A stretch of 64,000 bases of DNA, from the NCBI RefSeq assembly GCF_049243985.1, contig NC_135379.1, forward strand, positions 31,257,001 to 31,321,000, in the 5' to 3' direction. The stretch's first letter is position 1. Every line of letters starts with the position of its first letter. Positions 12,856-24,242 of this stretch are shown here, in pieces. The notes under the pieces were generated by a model that had not been told where the DNA came from, ran no database searches, and saw nothing but the letters and a program-made list of their open reading frames with translations. Both the position numbers and the translations under genes were made by a program. Source of the stretch: Paroedura picta (Eukaryota > Chordata > Lepidosauria > Squamata > Gekkonidae).

Positions 12856-13385
12856 GAAGTGGTGCAAAGACTCTACAAGGGATCAATCTACCAAAAAGGT
12901 CCTATGATAATCCATCTTGTTTAAAGCCAAATACCTCCTTCCTTTAGTTACACATGATGAACTTGTTATTGTAAATGCATGAGGATCCTGACTCCCACAC
13001 ATCTCGTTTCCTGGGTAGCAATGTGTGAACTGGGACTCCCCTCCATCAGAGTATCACCACAAAAGTGTCTGTTTCTTCCTCTGAACATGAAATGAGGCTT
13101 TGCTAACACAGAAGAAGGTGGTCACAGTCTGTTCACAGAGAGAGGTGGTCTATAAATGTAATAATAAAATAAAATAAAATAGTAAATAGTTTTGAATGAA
13201 TAGCTCCCTTGATTCACAACACCATCATCTGTGGTTCACAACACCATCATGACCATCTTGCACGGGGCAGTTCCTTTGATTCACTCCCCCTTCCCCCAAA
13301 AAAGCCCCAAACCCTGCTCAGGTTTGGCTCCACATAACTTGCTATAAGGACTTAAGAATAGTTATAGGCACTCAGAATGGAATGC

Positions 13386-13470
13386 AGTAGGGTTCCCAAC
13401 CTCCAGGTAGTACCTGGAGATCTCCCCGAGATATAAGTGATAACCAGGGGAGGGTAGCTGAAAATACTGG
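13386..13470 (+). repeat. GGTTGCCA-ended repeat, 5' fragment
   Basis: agggttcccaacctccaggt and tacctggagatctcccc match the family start. It lies 120 bp before the WH2 exon of WIPF3. Confidence 0.55.
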
Positions 13471-13588
13471 GGATCCTTGCATGGCCCTTACAGTGAAATC
13501 AACACTGAGGGTCTTTTACCCATCTCAATTTTCTGTTTGCTTCTCTTTTTTGCCTTCATTGGGCCTTACTTTCTACAATCTTTTACAG

Positions 13589-13721
13589 GCAAGCCCAGAG
13601 CCACCCAAGCCCAGACAGGAGGAATCCAAAAGTCGGAGTGCCTTGTTAGCTCAGATCCAGAGAGGGACTCGCTTAAGAAAGGTAGTGCAGACCAGTGACC
13701 GAAGCGCACCTCAGATTGAAA
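13589..13721 (+). CDS. WIPF3: WIPF3 coding exon, WH2 domain
   Basis: Acceptor ttttacag ends at 13588 and donor gtaagt starts at 13722. The exon reads ASPEPPKPRQEESKSRSALL and then the WH2 helix and LRKV motif, the counterpart of the LKKT actin-binding motif. It starts in phase 0 and ends one base into a codon. The open frame to its left is intronic read-through. Confidence 0.95.
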
Positions 13722-16700
13722 GTAAGTCTTCAGATTTCAGACTTCTCAAAGAAATGTGCCCAGCAATGTTTCGATTGTAAACTCTTTGGTAGAAGAAACA
13801 ATGTACGTTGTGTAAATAGTAATTTCTACTTGGTCATTTCTATATGAAGTAAACTACTACTATTCTTGCCATACTGGATAGTTTAACATGACCAATTCCA
13901 CCACTACCACCACTCCAAGCTCCAAACCCTTATTGGAACCAGTCCATCAACTGGTATTAATGTAATGAAAATGAATTTGGTACACTAATATGTTTTTTTT
14001 TGTCAATTTCTCACCCTAACGCACACACAATATCTGAAATGTTACCTATTTTTCATCGACGTTTTTCAAGCCCTTCATTTTATATGCTCTCTGGGTAGAT
14101 TTGTGAACTGTATATTAGCCTAGCTACTTTTTATTCCACTAGGGGAATGACTGTTTTCTCAAGTCACCTAACAATTTCTCAAGTCACCTATCTTTTTCTC
14201 CGGTCAGAATCTCTTTCTGATGCATAGAACATTAGTTTGCCTGGAAGTACCCACATAACATGAGAAGCTCCATTTTGAAACCCTTTAACCAAAAGGATTC
14301 TGGCAGCAATGTTTGTTTTAATGACCTTTCCTGGTCTCCTATTTGCTTCGGTTATCTTTTTTCTCCCAATTTTTGTACTTCTTTATCCATGTTTCTTTAC
14401 AGTTCTGATTTATTTTCTTGAAAACAACACATGATCTTTGATTTCATGCACACTAAATTAGTCCTTTAAAAAATCAGCACCATCCTTTGATTTTCAATCC
14501 ATTGCCCACTTGTACCTAAACACTTTTGGTTTTCTTACCTAATACGTCAGGTTTCTGATATATGTTGACTATTTGCTCTAAAGCTACCCATAGGGTTTTA
14601 GATGATCTCAGACACAATTCATTTTATTATTATTTCTGCAGGGAACAGGTGACTGCCTGCAAGATGTAATACTTGTGGGTGTGTGGGTGTGTTTTTTAAA
14701 GGGGATCAGTGCTCATATAAGGTTGCAGCAGTCTCCACCCAATCTCCCCCCCCCCAGTGGAGGTAGTACCAGTGAGCCCCACTTGTGAAGTGCCGCATCG
14801 TTCTAACATTCTGACATCACAATGTACTTCATAAAGTAAACAGTTTTTGTTGCCAAACCACCAGAAGTTACCTTTGCTGTTCACTAAATAACCATTAATA
14901 CATCATGGGCTAGCAGACTAGGGCCATCCAACTCAACAAAGTATTGGGTTACTTTACCTATTGGTTGGATTCAAATGAGTAGCCGTGTTGGTCTGAAGTA
15001 GCACAATAAAATCAGAGTCCTGTAGCACCTTTAAGACCAACAAAGATTTATTCAAGTTGTGAGCTTTCGAGTGCTTGCACTCGAAAGCTCACACCTTGAA
15101 TAAATCTTTGTTGGTCTTAAAGGTGCTACTGGACTCTGATTTTATTTACCTATTGGTTGTAAGGGAAAGACCATCTGATAGCATTTGCCTACCTTTGTTT
15201 GTACACCAGAGGGTGCTGTGGTTTAGGATGTCAGAATACCATTACTGCTATTGCAATAGTACATGCTAGTAATGGCAGAGATTGCAAATGGCAAATGGCT
15301 AGTAATGGCAGACACGGCAAAAATTGCTCCCTGTAATTCCGGAGTAACAAGAAAATGAAGAGCTGCAACCGCCACAGCATATAAAAAAGCCACGGCCAAT
15401 GATGCAAAATTGGAAAAATATTTTTTACTCAGTTTAAGTCTCAAAAAATTCCCTACTAACAAAACTCAGTATCGTCATTATATTATTATATTACGTATTA
15501 CAGATTCCCGTGAAGCCTTTCTGTTGAAGCGTGTAGGAAATTTTTGGAGATTTAAACTGAGAAATAAAATATTCTTACCTATCTTGACTATCAGTCTTTG
15601 CCTTGTTTTGTTATGCCCTATAATTCCTGAACCTTGGTAGAATTAGCACATGAATAATAACCTTTTTGTCTTTATAGACTCTAGAAGAAGGGCCAGCAGA
15701 GAAGGTGGAAGCCTAGGAATGGGCAGAAACGATGTCCCTCAGGCTTTAGGAAGCCTCTTTGCAGATGGTTTTCCTGTTCTGAGACCAGTAGGCCAAAGAG
15801 ATTTGACAGGTAAACACATTTTTCTAGTTAAAATCCTGGCACTAGATCTGTTTCCTTTGAGGTGCCAGGTGAAAAACAATTGTTTTCTCCTAAGCTTTGC
15901 TTTAGGGTTCTATCCCTTTCCTTCTTAAAACCCATTCCACCATTGCTGAATGTTATTAGCTCATAGATTGCTGCATTGTAGGCAGCCATCATCATTATTA
16001 ATAATATCTATTGCGTTGGATGTTTTTATTATATAATCTGTGTATTTATTTATCTATTTGGGTAATGTATAAATCTCCTTTCCCAAGTGTTGCTTAAGGC
16101 AGATTACAAATAAAAATGATTCCACAGAATCAACCCTTTATTAATAAGCCCAGGGCATAAAAATAACATAAAACAACCATTGAGCACCCTAAAGAATAGC
16201 TCTAAAAGTGTTCATGGTTATCTTAATGTTATATTGGAAGGCACCTGAGTGCCTTCTAGGCTAAATTTTTCTAGGTATAAAACTGTAAAGATCAATATCA
16301 TTGCATGATGAGGAAAATGCTAATTCATTTATTGCGAGGCTGTATGCTTTGGCTTTAAAGAAGATGAACTTCAGTTAGCCCAACACTGCATGGTAGCTCC
16401 TTTTGATAGGCTGTGTACAATGGGTTTCTTAGTAATGACCTTCCTTGAACCACAAGAGCTTTTGGTTTTTCGTCAGATTGCATAAATCTTTCACCCAAGA
16501 GCTTCCCTATCAAAATGCAGAAGCATTTTCCATCTGTTTCAATCAAAGGCAGCAGAAAATTAAGGAAAAATGTACTGGGAGCTGGCAAAGGAATGAAATT
16601 TCCGTAGGTGGCCTTGTGAATGTGACAAACTAAGGAGCCCGATAGCACTGGGAGAGAGGACCTTGCACTGCCCACAGCATCTGAATCTACTTCTTCTGAC

Positions 16701-19700
16701 CACTGGATGCAGCAGCTGCCTCTGTGCACCTTAGAGAGAGACAGACAGACAGACAAGTACTTTTGCTGTAGGCATTTGTGTAGGAGCTATGGGTTTCCGT
16801 GAGTCATAACTAAATATGTCACAACTTGGCTGTACCATTGGAGTGGCAGGCAATGGGAATTTATGGAGAGATAACCATTCTTCCCATTATCAAAAGGCAA
16901 GGCAGAAGAATCCTGGTCAACTGTCATCAGTATTTTTGACCCCTGTGTTTGTCCACAGAGTATATTGCTTTGGAAGCCTGATATAAATGTGGGGTGTGAA
17001 TACATAAATTAAATTCCTACCTCCTAAACTCTAAAGTTTTTGGTTGGTTTTTTGCAGGGTATAGGACTGGACAGCTTCAAGGAGTGAAAACATCACCTCC
17101 TCCAAAATCTCCAGACTCACTGAACAGCAATGCTGTTGGCAGCCTTCAAACAACACCTGAGAGCCCAAAGCCTCTGCTGGAAATATCCGGGGCCCAACGA
17201 GCAATACCAGCCCATCCCACTGTCTCGGCTCCTCCTCCGCCACTGCCTCTGTTTCCTTCCGGCAAACCTTCTCTTATCTTCCCCCCTCCCCCACTTCTTC
17301 CCCCTCCCCCTGCACAAAGTCCTGACAAACATTCCTCCCCAAACATTCCTCCCCCTCCCCCTCCCCCTCCGCAGAGCGACAAGCCCCTGAAAACACAAGT
17401 GTCCCCTTCGCGCGTCCTCCCTCCTCCCTTGCCTGTTGTGCCCCCTGTTGGGCTTCCAGGGAGATCAAGCGAGTCTTCCAGCGCTTCCTCCTTTCAGCTG
17501 GATCTGAGAATTAATCCTCTGCCCATGCCGCCGCCACCACCGCCGCCGCCACCTCCCCCAGCAGCTTCTACTTATTCCTCACACAGGCCACCTTTGCCCT
17601 CGCCACCTTCGCCAGCCTCCAACCACAGCCAGGGTGCTCTCCCACCACTGCCCCCCAAGTCCCTGCTAGTGCAGTCCCAGTTACAGAAACCCACCATTCA
17701 GTCATCGCCTCTCCCTCCCAGCCCTCCTGGCTCACAGCAAGCTGTTGTAATGCAAAAGAGAAGGCCAGGCAGAGGTGGAGGTAAGAACTGCTTTCCTGAT
17801 ATAGGCCTTTTATTCTGGTCCATTCTGGTCTTTTAATTCTCCGTGCCCAATGGCTTTGCTAGGTGCCCTGCTTTTTCAGATTTTATGCACGGAAAGTACA
17901 CAGATCTTCTAAAGTGTCAGCTACACTGCTCCAAGTTTACTCATAGCTTTGTTATATTTTGGAAAGTATGCTGAGTTCCAGCAAAATCAGACATATGTCA
18001 TTTTTCTTTCTAATGCCCCCATTTGTAGAGTTGTTCAAAGTCTTGGAATGGGATAAAAGCAGCATTGAAAAATATATTTCTTTACATTATTGCAAAATAT
18101 AAAAGTCAGGGGTGGGGATGGAGGAAGAAGATTAAAAGGCCCATGTTGCTTTAAAAAACCTTACAATTGAAACAGTGTGTACACTCAGTATATCAAGATT
18201 GCCCTACTTTTCTCACAAAAGGAGAACTAAATCACTTCCAACAAAAGTGAAAAATAATATCAGTGATCACTAAATAGCATGTTTACTAGCTCCTCCAAGT
18301 AAAACTGAATCCTTGCCCATTGAAATGAAGTATACTATAGAATCATGGACCATTTCTACACGGAGGCATAAAACGAGATGGTATATCTCATGTTTGCAGC
18401 TCTCCTCACAGGGAGACCCTTCCTGTGTTTTCCCTCTGCCCCATCGTCGCCTTTTGCCTCCTGACAAGGCTGCAAGGGAAAACAAGCTGAACTTCTCCCT
18501 CCACTCCTTGGCCTATCAGCCACAGCAAACCATCAATCACATCACAGCAGTTCTCTGGTGGACTGAAACTCCCCCCCCCCAGCCCCGAAATTAATAATAA
18601 AAAAACTTCCATGTTGCTATGTTGTAATGCTACAAAAGAGATGCATTTTTAATAAAAATCAGCACTGCTGCATTGCTATGGAGAAACACCAGAACAATAC
18701 AGCATTCCCCACCCCCTTTGGGGGATTCCTGTTCTTTGGGACTTTATTTCTGTCTGGGTGAATTTCTGAGATACTGAACTTGATCCCTGGAACCCAAAGA
18801 GTCATTTTGTGTTACTGTTGGCTTAAAAACAAAGCGCTCAGAACCGATCACCAACCACTTTCCCAGCTCATTTCCCACTTCCAGAAAACAGAAACAGGGC
18901 TGTTTTTGCTTGCCTGAGTTGTAAGAAGGCTGGACATGGTAACTGAAGCCCAAAAATACATTTTGTGTTAATGGTTGGCTTAAAAACAAGTTGCTCAGAC
19001 CTCTGTATAATCAGACCTCTTTCCCAGCCCATTCCCCACCTCCAGAAAACAGAAAAGGCGCTATGTTTTGCCTGTGTGATCCCAAAAAGACAGTCGACAC
19101 TTTAAAGAAGATTTTATTTTACCTTTGACAATGTAGGTTTGCGATTGCGCTGCAACATGGACCACGGCATTAAAAAATGGAGGGTGGGTGCAAGGGTGGG
19201 ACAAAGCTGCCAACATTATCATGCATTTCCCCCTCCATACAGGCTTATCCCTGATTGCTTACTGGTTGCTCACCGATGGGACACATGATTTAAGGAAATC
19301 ATGAGTTAAAAATGGCCAAAACTTGACCCAGCTACTAGACTGCTTCAGGATGCAGGCAATGTCATGTGGATGGGCCTCTAAAACCCACCAACATCCGAAG
19401 GCTGTCCAGGAACAGATTCCTCATGGAATTGGAAGGGTCATCTAGTCCAACCCCTTCAGAATGCAGGAAGCTCACAGCCAGTATGAGAACTGGCCTGGAA
19501 CTTTCTCCACAAGGGTCTAGTATTCTGAATTTATTTTTAAAATATTGCTTCCCTTTAAACGTAGTCCTCATCTGTAGTTCAAAGTGTTGTTCAAACTAGG
19601 ACTGTAGTTTGGGGTTATGAAAAGTAGATGAGCTTAATTTTAAAACATAGTGCCCAGATCCTTATTGGAATGTTGCTTGATATATCGAGTATCTTCCCTA

Positions 19701-21996
19701 ATGGTTGCTGCCCATCTCTCTTTTTCACAGGAAAATTAACAACACCACCAGTCCCTCCTGCAAGGTCTCCAACAACTGAACTCTCCAGCAAATGTCAGTA
19801 CGCCCAGATTTCGATGGTTACCCATGAGCTTCATCCATCACTTAAGAATGGCACTGTGCACATAAGTGGTAACTTCTCTAAATTGTCATCTGTGTATGGG
19901 TGTGCTCCTCAAAACTTCTCATGTTAAATTCAGATCCAGGTTTCAGGGAGGACCTTTTACTACCCTGAAGTTTCTGGACCCTCATGACCATTTCAGAATT
20001 CCTGAGTCCTTTCGGAAAGGATGCAACCATTTTTCTAGTTCCTGTCTTGAGATCTCAGGAGATGGGAGGGAGAGAGAGGAAGATGGCCCTGCCAAATAGT
20101 CAGCATCTCCCATCCCTTTAACATCCTATCCCCTTTACCTAATAGCTGATGCCAAATAACAGCTCATAGAAGTGGACAGAGTCCGGGTCTACCAGCTATT
20201 GGCTAGAATGGTGCCAGTAGCCCCAAATAACAGCACAATTCTTTTCCAATGGGAAGTAGACTCAGCCTCTGATAAGTAACTGCCAATCCACTGACAATAG
20301 TTGGGGAAAGGAGGCTAGTGTGGACAGCACTGAAAAATGGCAAATGGTTAGTTGGGCCTTATGGCCTGGATTGGCATGGCCCAGCCAAGCCTTGCAAGAA
20401 TACAGGAGCCTGCCTGCCAGCCCAGCTGACCCTTGCCATTTTTTTGATGCTGGACAGATATGTCCCCATTCTCCCAATTAACAACTGATAGTTGGGTAGA
20501 CAGAGGCTAGTAGTATTTCCACACTCAGGTGCTTTCTCTTGGTTGATTGGGTACTGGTGCAGTTTTCAGCCCTGGTCTCTGTAGTGTCCAATGGTGCCTA
20601 CAGGTAATAATAATCCCCTTATTTCCAGTGACAATAGAACTGACTTCCCATCTACCCACCAATCAGCATCAGCTGTTAGGTGGCACTTCTAGTCTCTTAA
20701 GAGACAGTGATGCCAAGATCTGGAAAGCTGCTGCCAGTCAGAGTTGACAATACCAGGAGCTTTATAGGGCTGAATCCAAACTGGTGGAAAAAGGAGAATG
20801 GGATCTGTTTTGACCACCAAAAGGCTATGTTCAGGATCATGGATCTTGCATGGACAAAAGTCATGTGGGATGGGGACTACTGTAAGGAGGGGAATTGAGT
20901 GGCATTGAGTAAAAAGCTGGTTGGATCCAATCCCTAATCTTGTTTTGTAAAGCGATGGGCTTAATCAACCTCTGTGCATGATGGGTTTTTAAAAATATGT
21001 TCTGATCTACGTGGGAGTGGTAGAAATATAGCATTTTAGAAGTAAGGGACGACCCATATTATTAAGCAAATTATGCTCAAATTCCATTTTTAAGAGGCAT
21101 TATGCTAAAGGTAGAACAAACACCCAAGGCTCTGACTTGACTTATGGTGAATTGAGACTTAATAGGCAAAATGGCTAATCTGTAGAAGGGTGTGCAGAAA
21201 GTATGCTTCTGTTACTTCTTGTGCACCATTTCTCTATGAGTCCTATAACTAAAATGGTCTTAACTAAGTGTTTTTTTCCCCTTTGAATTCCTCAGATGAT
21301 TTTGAGGCGAAATTCACTTTCCATTCTGTGGAAGAATTCCCTCCTCCAGATGAGTTTAAGCAATTCCAGAAAATTTATCCTAGCCAAGAAGCTAAAGGTA
21401 AGTGAGGAAACTCCTAGTAATGTACAGCCAGTTAAAGAGCATTCATTAAATGTACTCATCACTTTAAAAATATTGATTGAGATTCTGACAGCTCCATTCA
21501 AAACCCTGACAAATCCTGAAATTATTGTTTGGTGATACGAGAAATCTGCCAGTCATAGTCACTGCTTCTCTAGTATTGCAAACAACCATCACAAAGCTAC
21601 TGCAAAGGACACAAGCTTGAGTGGGGAAGGGGGACTGCCAAGACTCCCCGGCAATAGTGCCCCTGTGTTGTGTAACCTCTGAGTTTACCCATCCCAGAAG
21701 CAATCTATTTTATAACTGGACTGTATAGTGGGACAGATTTCCCCATATGCCAGACTTATGAGTCTGTGTACCTGTATCAACACAGCTAAGGTCCCAGCTC
21801 TCTAAATTCAAAAGTATTTAATGCAGGGCTTCAGTGCGGCAATTCACAAGCTGCTTGCATCAGCATGCCTCTGTCAGTTTGCCCAGCAGGCTCTGCCTGT
21901 ATGCTGGAAATCTGTGTTAAACGTTTTATTGATTTCTGTGTAATGCTTTCCCTAATTTTTACAGATAACCCACCCTTAAGGACACAAGTGAGATGA
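13589..21996 (+). CDS. WIPF3: WIPF3 (CR16), WAS/WASL-interacting protein family member 3; 5'-incomplete
   Basis: WIP-family proteins bind WASP/N-WASP and actin and act in cytoplasmic actin regulation; WIPF3/CR16 is best known from brain and testis. Six coding exons are joined by GT-AG introns: 13589-13721, 15678-15809, 17058-17780, 19731-19868, 21296-21397 and 21965-21996 (1260 nt). The first carries a WH2 actin-binding segment (RSALLAQIQRGTRLRKV...DRSAP), the second the family block SLFADGFPVLRPVGQRD, the third long proline runs, and the last three the C-terminal N-WASP-binding region (ARSPTTELSSK, then DDFEAKFTFHSVEEFPPPDEF). The reading phase is consistent through every junction, and the first exon enters at phase 0. 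The MPVPPPP-type first coding exon is not in the window and must lie upstream. Identity rests on close match to remembered human WIPF3 and on the SCRN1 neighbour. The short C-terminus (DNPPLRTQVR-stop) differs from the longer human form I recall. Confidence 0.95.
13722..15677 (+). other. WIPF3 intron
   Basis: Contains the fold-back insertion at 14968-15144 and a short local repeat of gctagtaatggcaga (about 15266 and 15298). Otherwise I see AT-rich unique sequence. Confidence 0.8.
14968..15144. mobile_element. Fold-back retro-insertion of a LINE/SINE tail with 15-bp target duplication
   Basis: Two arms of about 69 bp (15006-15074 and 15077-15145) are reverse complements with two mismatches and a 2-base loop. 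The left copy extends further (14968-15005) than the right. Identical tttacctattggttg copies sit at 14953-14967 and 15145-15159. The arms are the common tail repeat aaatctttgttggtcttaaa with ggtgctactggactctg. The arrangement resembles twin-primed LINE insertion. Confidence 0.85.
15678..15809 (+). CDS. WIPF3: WIPF3 coding exon, LFADGFPVLRP block
   Basis: Acceptor tttatag ends at 15677 and donor gtaaac starts at 15810. Spliced to the previous exon it reads QIE-N-SRRRASREGGSLGMGRN and then LFADGFPVLRPVGQRDLTG, collinear with human WIPF3. Phase 1 at both ends. Confidence 0.95.
15810..17057 (+). other. WIPF3 intron
   Basis: No recognisable repeat with clear ends; a short (AGAC)n run lies near 16736-16755. 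No RNA gene seen. Confidence 0.7.
17058..17780 (+). CDS. WIPF3: WIPF3 large proline-rich coding exon
   Basis: Acceptor ttttttgcag ends at 17057 and donor gtaaga starts at 17781; 723 nt, phase 1 at both ends. It encodes about 241 residues dominated by proline runs, the longest around 17527-17562, suited to profilin and SH3 binding. PPLPPKS near its end matches the mammalian protein. C-rich purity makes long open frames on the opposite strand here; these are shadows. Confidence 0.95.
18347..19375 (+). mobile_element. Non-autonomous DNA element, GGGC(A/C)TTTC-type ends, related to 27940-28768
   Basis: Starts ggaccatttctacacgg, close to gggcatttccgcac. Near its right end tgcaagggtgggacaaagct and ccctgattgcttactggttgctc parallel the 27940-28768 element. 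Right boundary approximate, no target duplication identified. Confidence 0.45.
19420..19540 (-). mobile_element. CR1 3' tail fragment
   Basis: tcatggaattggaagggtca and tctagtccaaccccttcaga are the reverse complement of the CR1 3' end. Confidence 0.8.
19731..19868 (+). CDS. WIPF3: WIPF3 coding exon, start of WASP-binding region
   Basis: Acceptor tttttcacag ends at 19730. The exon reads GKLTTPPVPPARSPTTELSS and on to LKNGTVHIS. Of two possible donors, gtaact at 19869 was chosen because splicing there gives HISDDFE, collinear with human HIIDDFE; the alternative four bases earlier would need a poorer gtggta donor. Confidence 0.93.
19869..21295 (+). other. WIPF3 intron
   Basis: Holds the MITE-like repeat at 20765-20936; the rest shows no recognisable feature. 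The following intron, 21398-21964, also shows none. Confidence 0.7.
20765..20936 (+). repeat. MITE-like repeat, agggctgaatccaa ends
   Basis: Imperfect inverted ends tagggctgaatccaa / ttggatccaatcccta. The interior (ggatcatggatcttgcatgg, acaaaagtcatgtggga) is shared with a diverged copy at about 10668-10792. Confidence 0.55.
21296..21397 (+). CDS. WIPF3: WIPF3 coding exon, FTFHSVEEFPPPDEF motif
   Basis: Acceptor gaattcctcag ends at 21295 and donor gtaagt starts at 21398. It encodes DDFEAKFTFHSVEEFPPPDE and then FKQFQKIYPSQEAK, the conserved segment of WIP proteins that contacts the N-WASP EVH1 domain. Phase 1 at both ends. Confidence 0.95.
21965..21996 (+). CDS. WIPF3: WIPF3 terminal coding exon and stop
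   Basis: Acceptor tttttacag ends at 21964. Spliced to the previous exon it reads DNPPLRTQVR and stops at TGA 21994-21996. The PPL..R ending resembles the last residues of WIPF1 (APPLPPIPR), which supports it as a true terminal exon. It is shorter than the C-terminus I recall for the common human WIPF3 form, so another terminal exon could exist. The 3' UTR runs rightward from 21997. Confidence 0.82.
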
Positions 21997-23584
21997 GAAG
22001 ACCCCTGGTGGCACTGTCTCAACATTGCAGAAGGATTGACAGCAATATTATAAAATGTAGGAGCTTGTTTTAATAATTGGAGAATCTCTGCGAGCCACAC
22101 TGGGGCTGCGTGCAAGACGGAAGTTGGAAAATGCTGGGTGAAATCCAGATTGAACGGTGATGCACAAACTGTTTGCAAGGGTTTGAAACATATTACTGTA
22201 TATTTCAGTTGTGTAAAAACTGGCCTGTCTTGTGTTAAAGTCAGTGGAATGCTCAATTTGTAGTTTAAAGCCCACCTGTATGTGACACAGTTCTCCCAGC
22301 ATATGGTGTAGACTCTGCCAAATGCAATTAACAGTCTGCTATAGATGACAACAGCTAAAGTTCCTAATGCTGGATGTATTTTACAGGGAAAGCCCTGTAT
22401 TTTCAAAGTGGATATGTGCTATTTCTATCTATCTACATTTTTGTCTTTAAAAAACTCCCTCTTAAGAATTGTATAGTCCAACTCAAGATTTCTTAAGAGG
22501 ATAGGCCATCATTAAGGAAATTGCTTTCTATGCATGATTTTTTGAATCATGGTTACTGTCTGCCAGTGCAGTCACTGGCTACTAACAAAATTCTATAAGA
22601 CATAAAGGTGCTCAGATGCACTCTCTGGGTTTATGTCTCAAACTGTGTCAGTTGGGCCGTATGGAGCTTGAAACCTTCTGGAGGAATTGAAGGCTCCAGT
22701 TTCTACTGTCTTATTCAGTCTTGAAATTCTTTCAGGGGTTCAATTAGGGATTGTCAGAAAACTGGCCCATTTTGCTGCTATATTGAAGTCAGGCAGGGAA
22801 TGATGCAGAACAGCAGCTTTTGAAGTTGTCATTGTAGAAATCTAATGCTTGCTTGCTTTGAAACAGTAAACAATTGTGTCATTGCCCTACACCGTCTGTT
22901 TTTTGGTAATGCTAGAAAAGGAGGGAGACGGAAATATAATACACCTAAGCAAACCCTCAGGACCAAACTTGACTTTACAAGGCAGAAGTTTTCAAACAGC
23001 TTTTTGGCAACATGCTGGCTTTTGAGTTGGCCACCGTGCTCCTAACTCATGAGCCCCTTAAACTCCACCCCCACCCCAACCCCACTCTTTTACAGCATGG
23101 AGAGAGCCTACCTTGGTTACTCTGCCACCACCCTGGGTAGATAAAAGCTGCTGCCGCCATGCTGGTCTTCTTTCAGGCACCATCAATACTTTTGGGGTCT
23201 AACAAACCCTGCTGGTCACACCTTTGAAGCTGCTCAAACCAGATGAACTGAACACTCAGGAACATCTGCAGGCATCTCTCCAGGTCCGCCCATTCCACAC
23301 ACTGCAGGGAGAGGCCTGTCCTTGTCCAACTGAACCCCCCCCCCAAGATAGGAGTGGCCGTAGTATATGAAAGCCTTGGGTAAGGGCTGATATCAGGTGT
23401 TCTCAGTGCAGGCCCCCCTGAATCATTGGTGTGCTATTCAGTGCTCCTCCTAGCCCCACGTGGGAACCCCCCTCCATCCAGATGTTAGTGCATGACACCC
23501 CATCCACTGCATTATGCTGTGCCTACGAATCTAGGCCGGTGTCCTGCCAATAGCTGGAACTAGAAAGATGTATTTATCATATGA

Positions 23585-23800
23585 CGTGTGTGGTGTAGCC
23601 AGGAGGTGCTAGGATTGTCTGGCAGCCAGGCAAGGGAGGTTCAGAGGTGGTTTGCTGGAGTATTCCTTGGAGGTTACTCATCCAACTATTAGGCAGGATC
23701 AACACTGATTAGATGCCGAGTTTTGATGAGATTGGGCTTGCCTGGGCTATCAGGTTAGGGCAACTGGGAGGAGGAAACCCATTTAGAATCCAATAGCTCT
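23585..23800 (-). mobile_element. 5S-rRNA-derived SINE, diverged
   Basis: The plus-strand stretch ttactcatccaactattagg... through gatgagattgggcttgcctgggct follows the complement of 5S rRNA positions spanning its internal promoter, with many substitutions. The leftward part (ccaggcaagggaggttcagaggtggtttgctg) is the BovB-like tail seen in 5S-type SINEs. Boundaries are approximate. Confidence 0.65.
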
Positions 23801-24042
23801 GCAAGCCCATATGTATGCTTGAAATCAGAGAACTTGCCTGATGATTGAATCCTGGTACCAGGGGAGCCCCAAACTGCTTCTCAACCTTTAAAGGACCAGC
23901 AAAGCAGAGGGAAGTTTCTTGGTCCCATGCCCCTAAGTGACCAAAAGAGGAGGGGAAGTCACAGATTTCTGCATGGACTTCTTGGTGAAGCAATGTCAAC
24001 TCCAAAGGCAGAAGCTGAACTCTAAGCCTGATACCATTCTTC

Positions 24043-24242
24043 TTCATAGTGCAGTGGTTAAGAACTGCAACTTCCAGACTGGATTCCCTGCTCCTCCACA
24101 TGCAGCCAGCTGGGTGACCTTGGGCCAGTCACAGTTCTCAGAGCTCTCTCAGCCTCACCTATCTCACATCTGTTGTGGGGAAAGGAAGGTTAGTGATTGT
24201 AAGCCGCTTTTATACTCCTTCAGTGGATGCAGCTCTTCTTAC
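24043..24242 (+). mobile_element. tRNA-derived SINE, same family as 1-315
   Basis: tagtgcagtggttaagaact, cacatgcagccagctgggtg and gattgtaagccgcttttata; the tail ends near ctcttcttact. Confidence 0.82.

Larger units (their letters stand above)
1..13588 (+). other. WIPF3 upstream intron
   Basis: Intronic sequence 5' of the first visible WIPF3 exon. It holds the listed SINE, L2, CR1 and hAT-like copies. No proline-run first coding exon or other gene is seen. In 421-1600, 3580-4360, 4600-5370, 9440-10660, 10800-11560 and 12860-13380 I recognise nothing beyond short AT-rich or purine tracts. Confidence 0.8.
17781..19730 (+). other. WIPF3 intron
   Basis: Mostly occupied by the GGGC-ended DNA element at about 18347-19375 and an antisense CR1 tail at 19420-19540. 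Confidence 0.7.

Noticed and set aside
17117-17468. Minus-strand glycine/arginine-rich open frames
   Set aside because: They are the complement of the WIPF3 polyproline exon.
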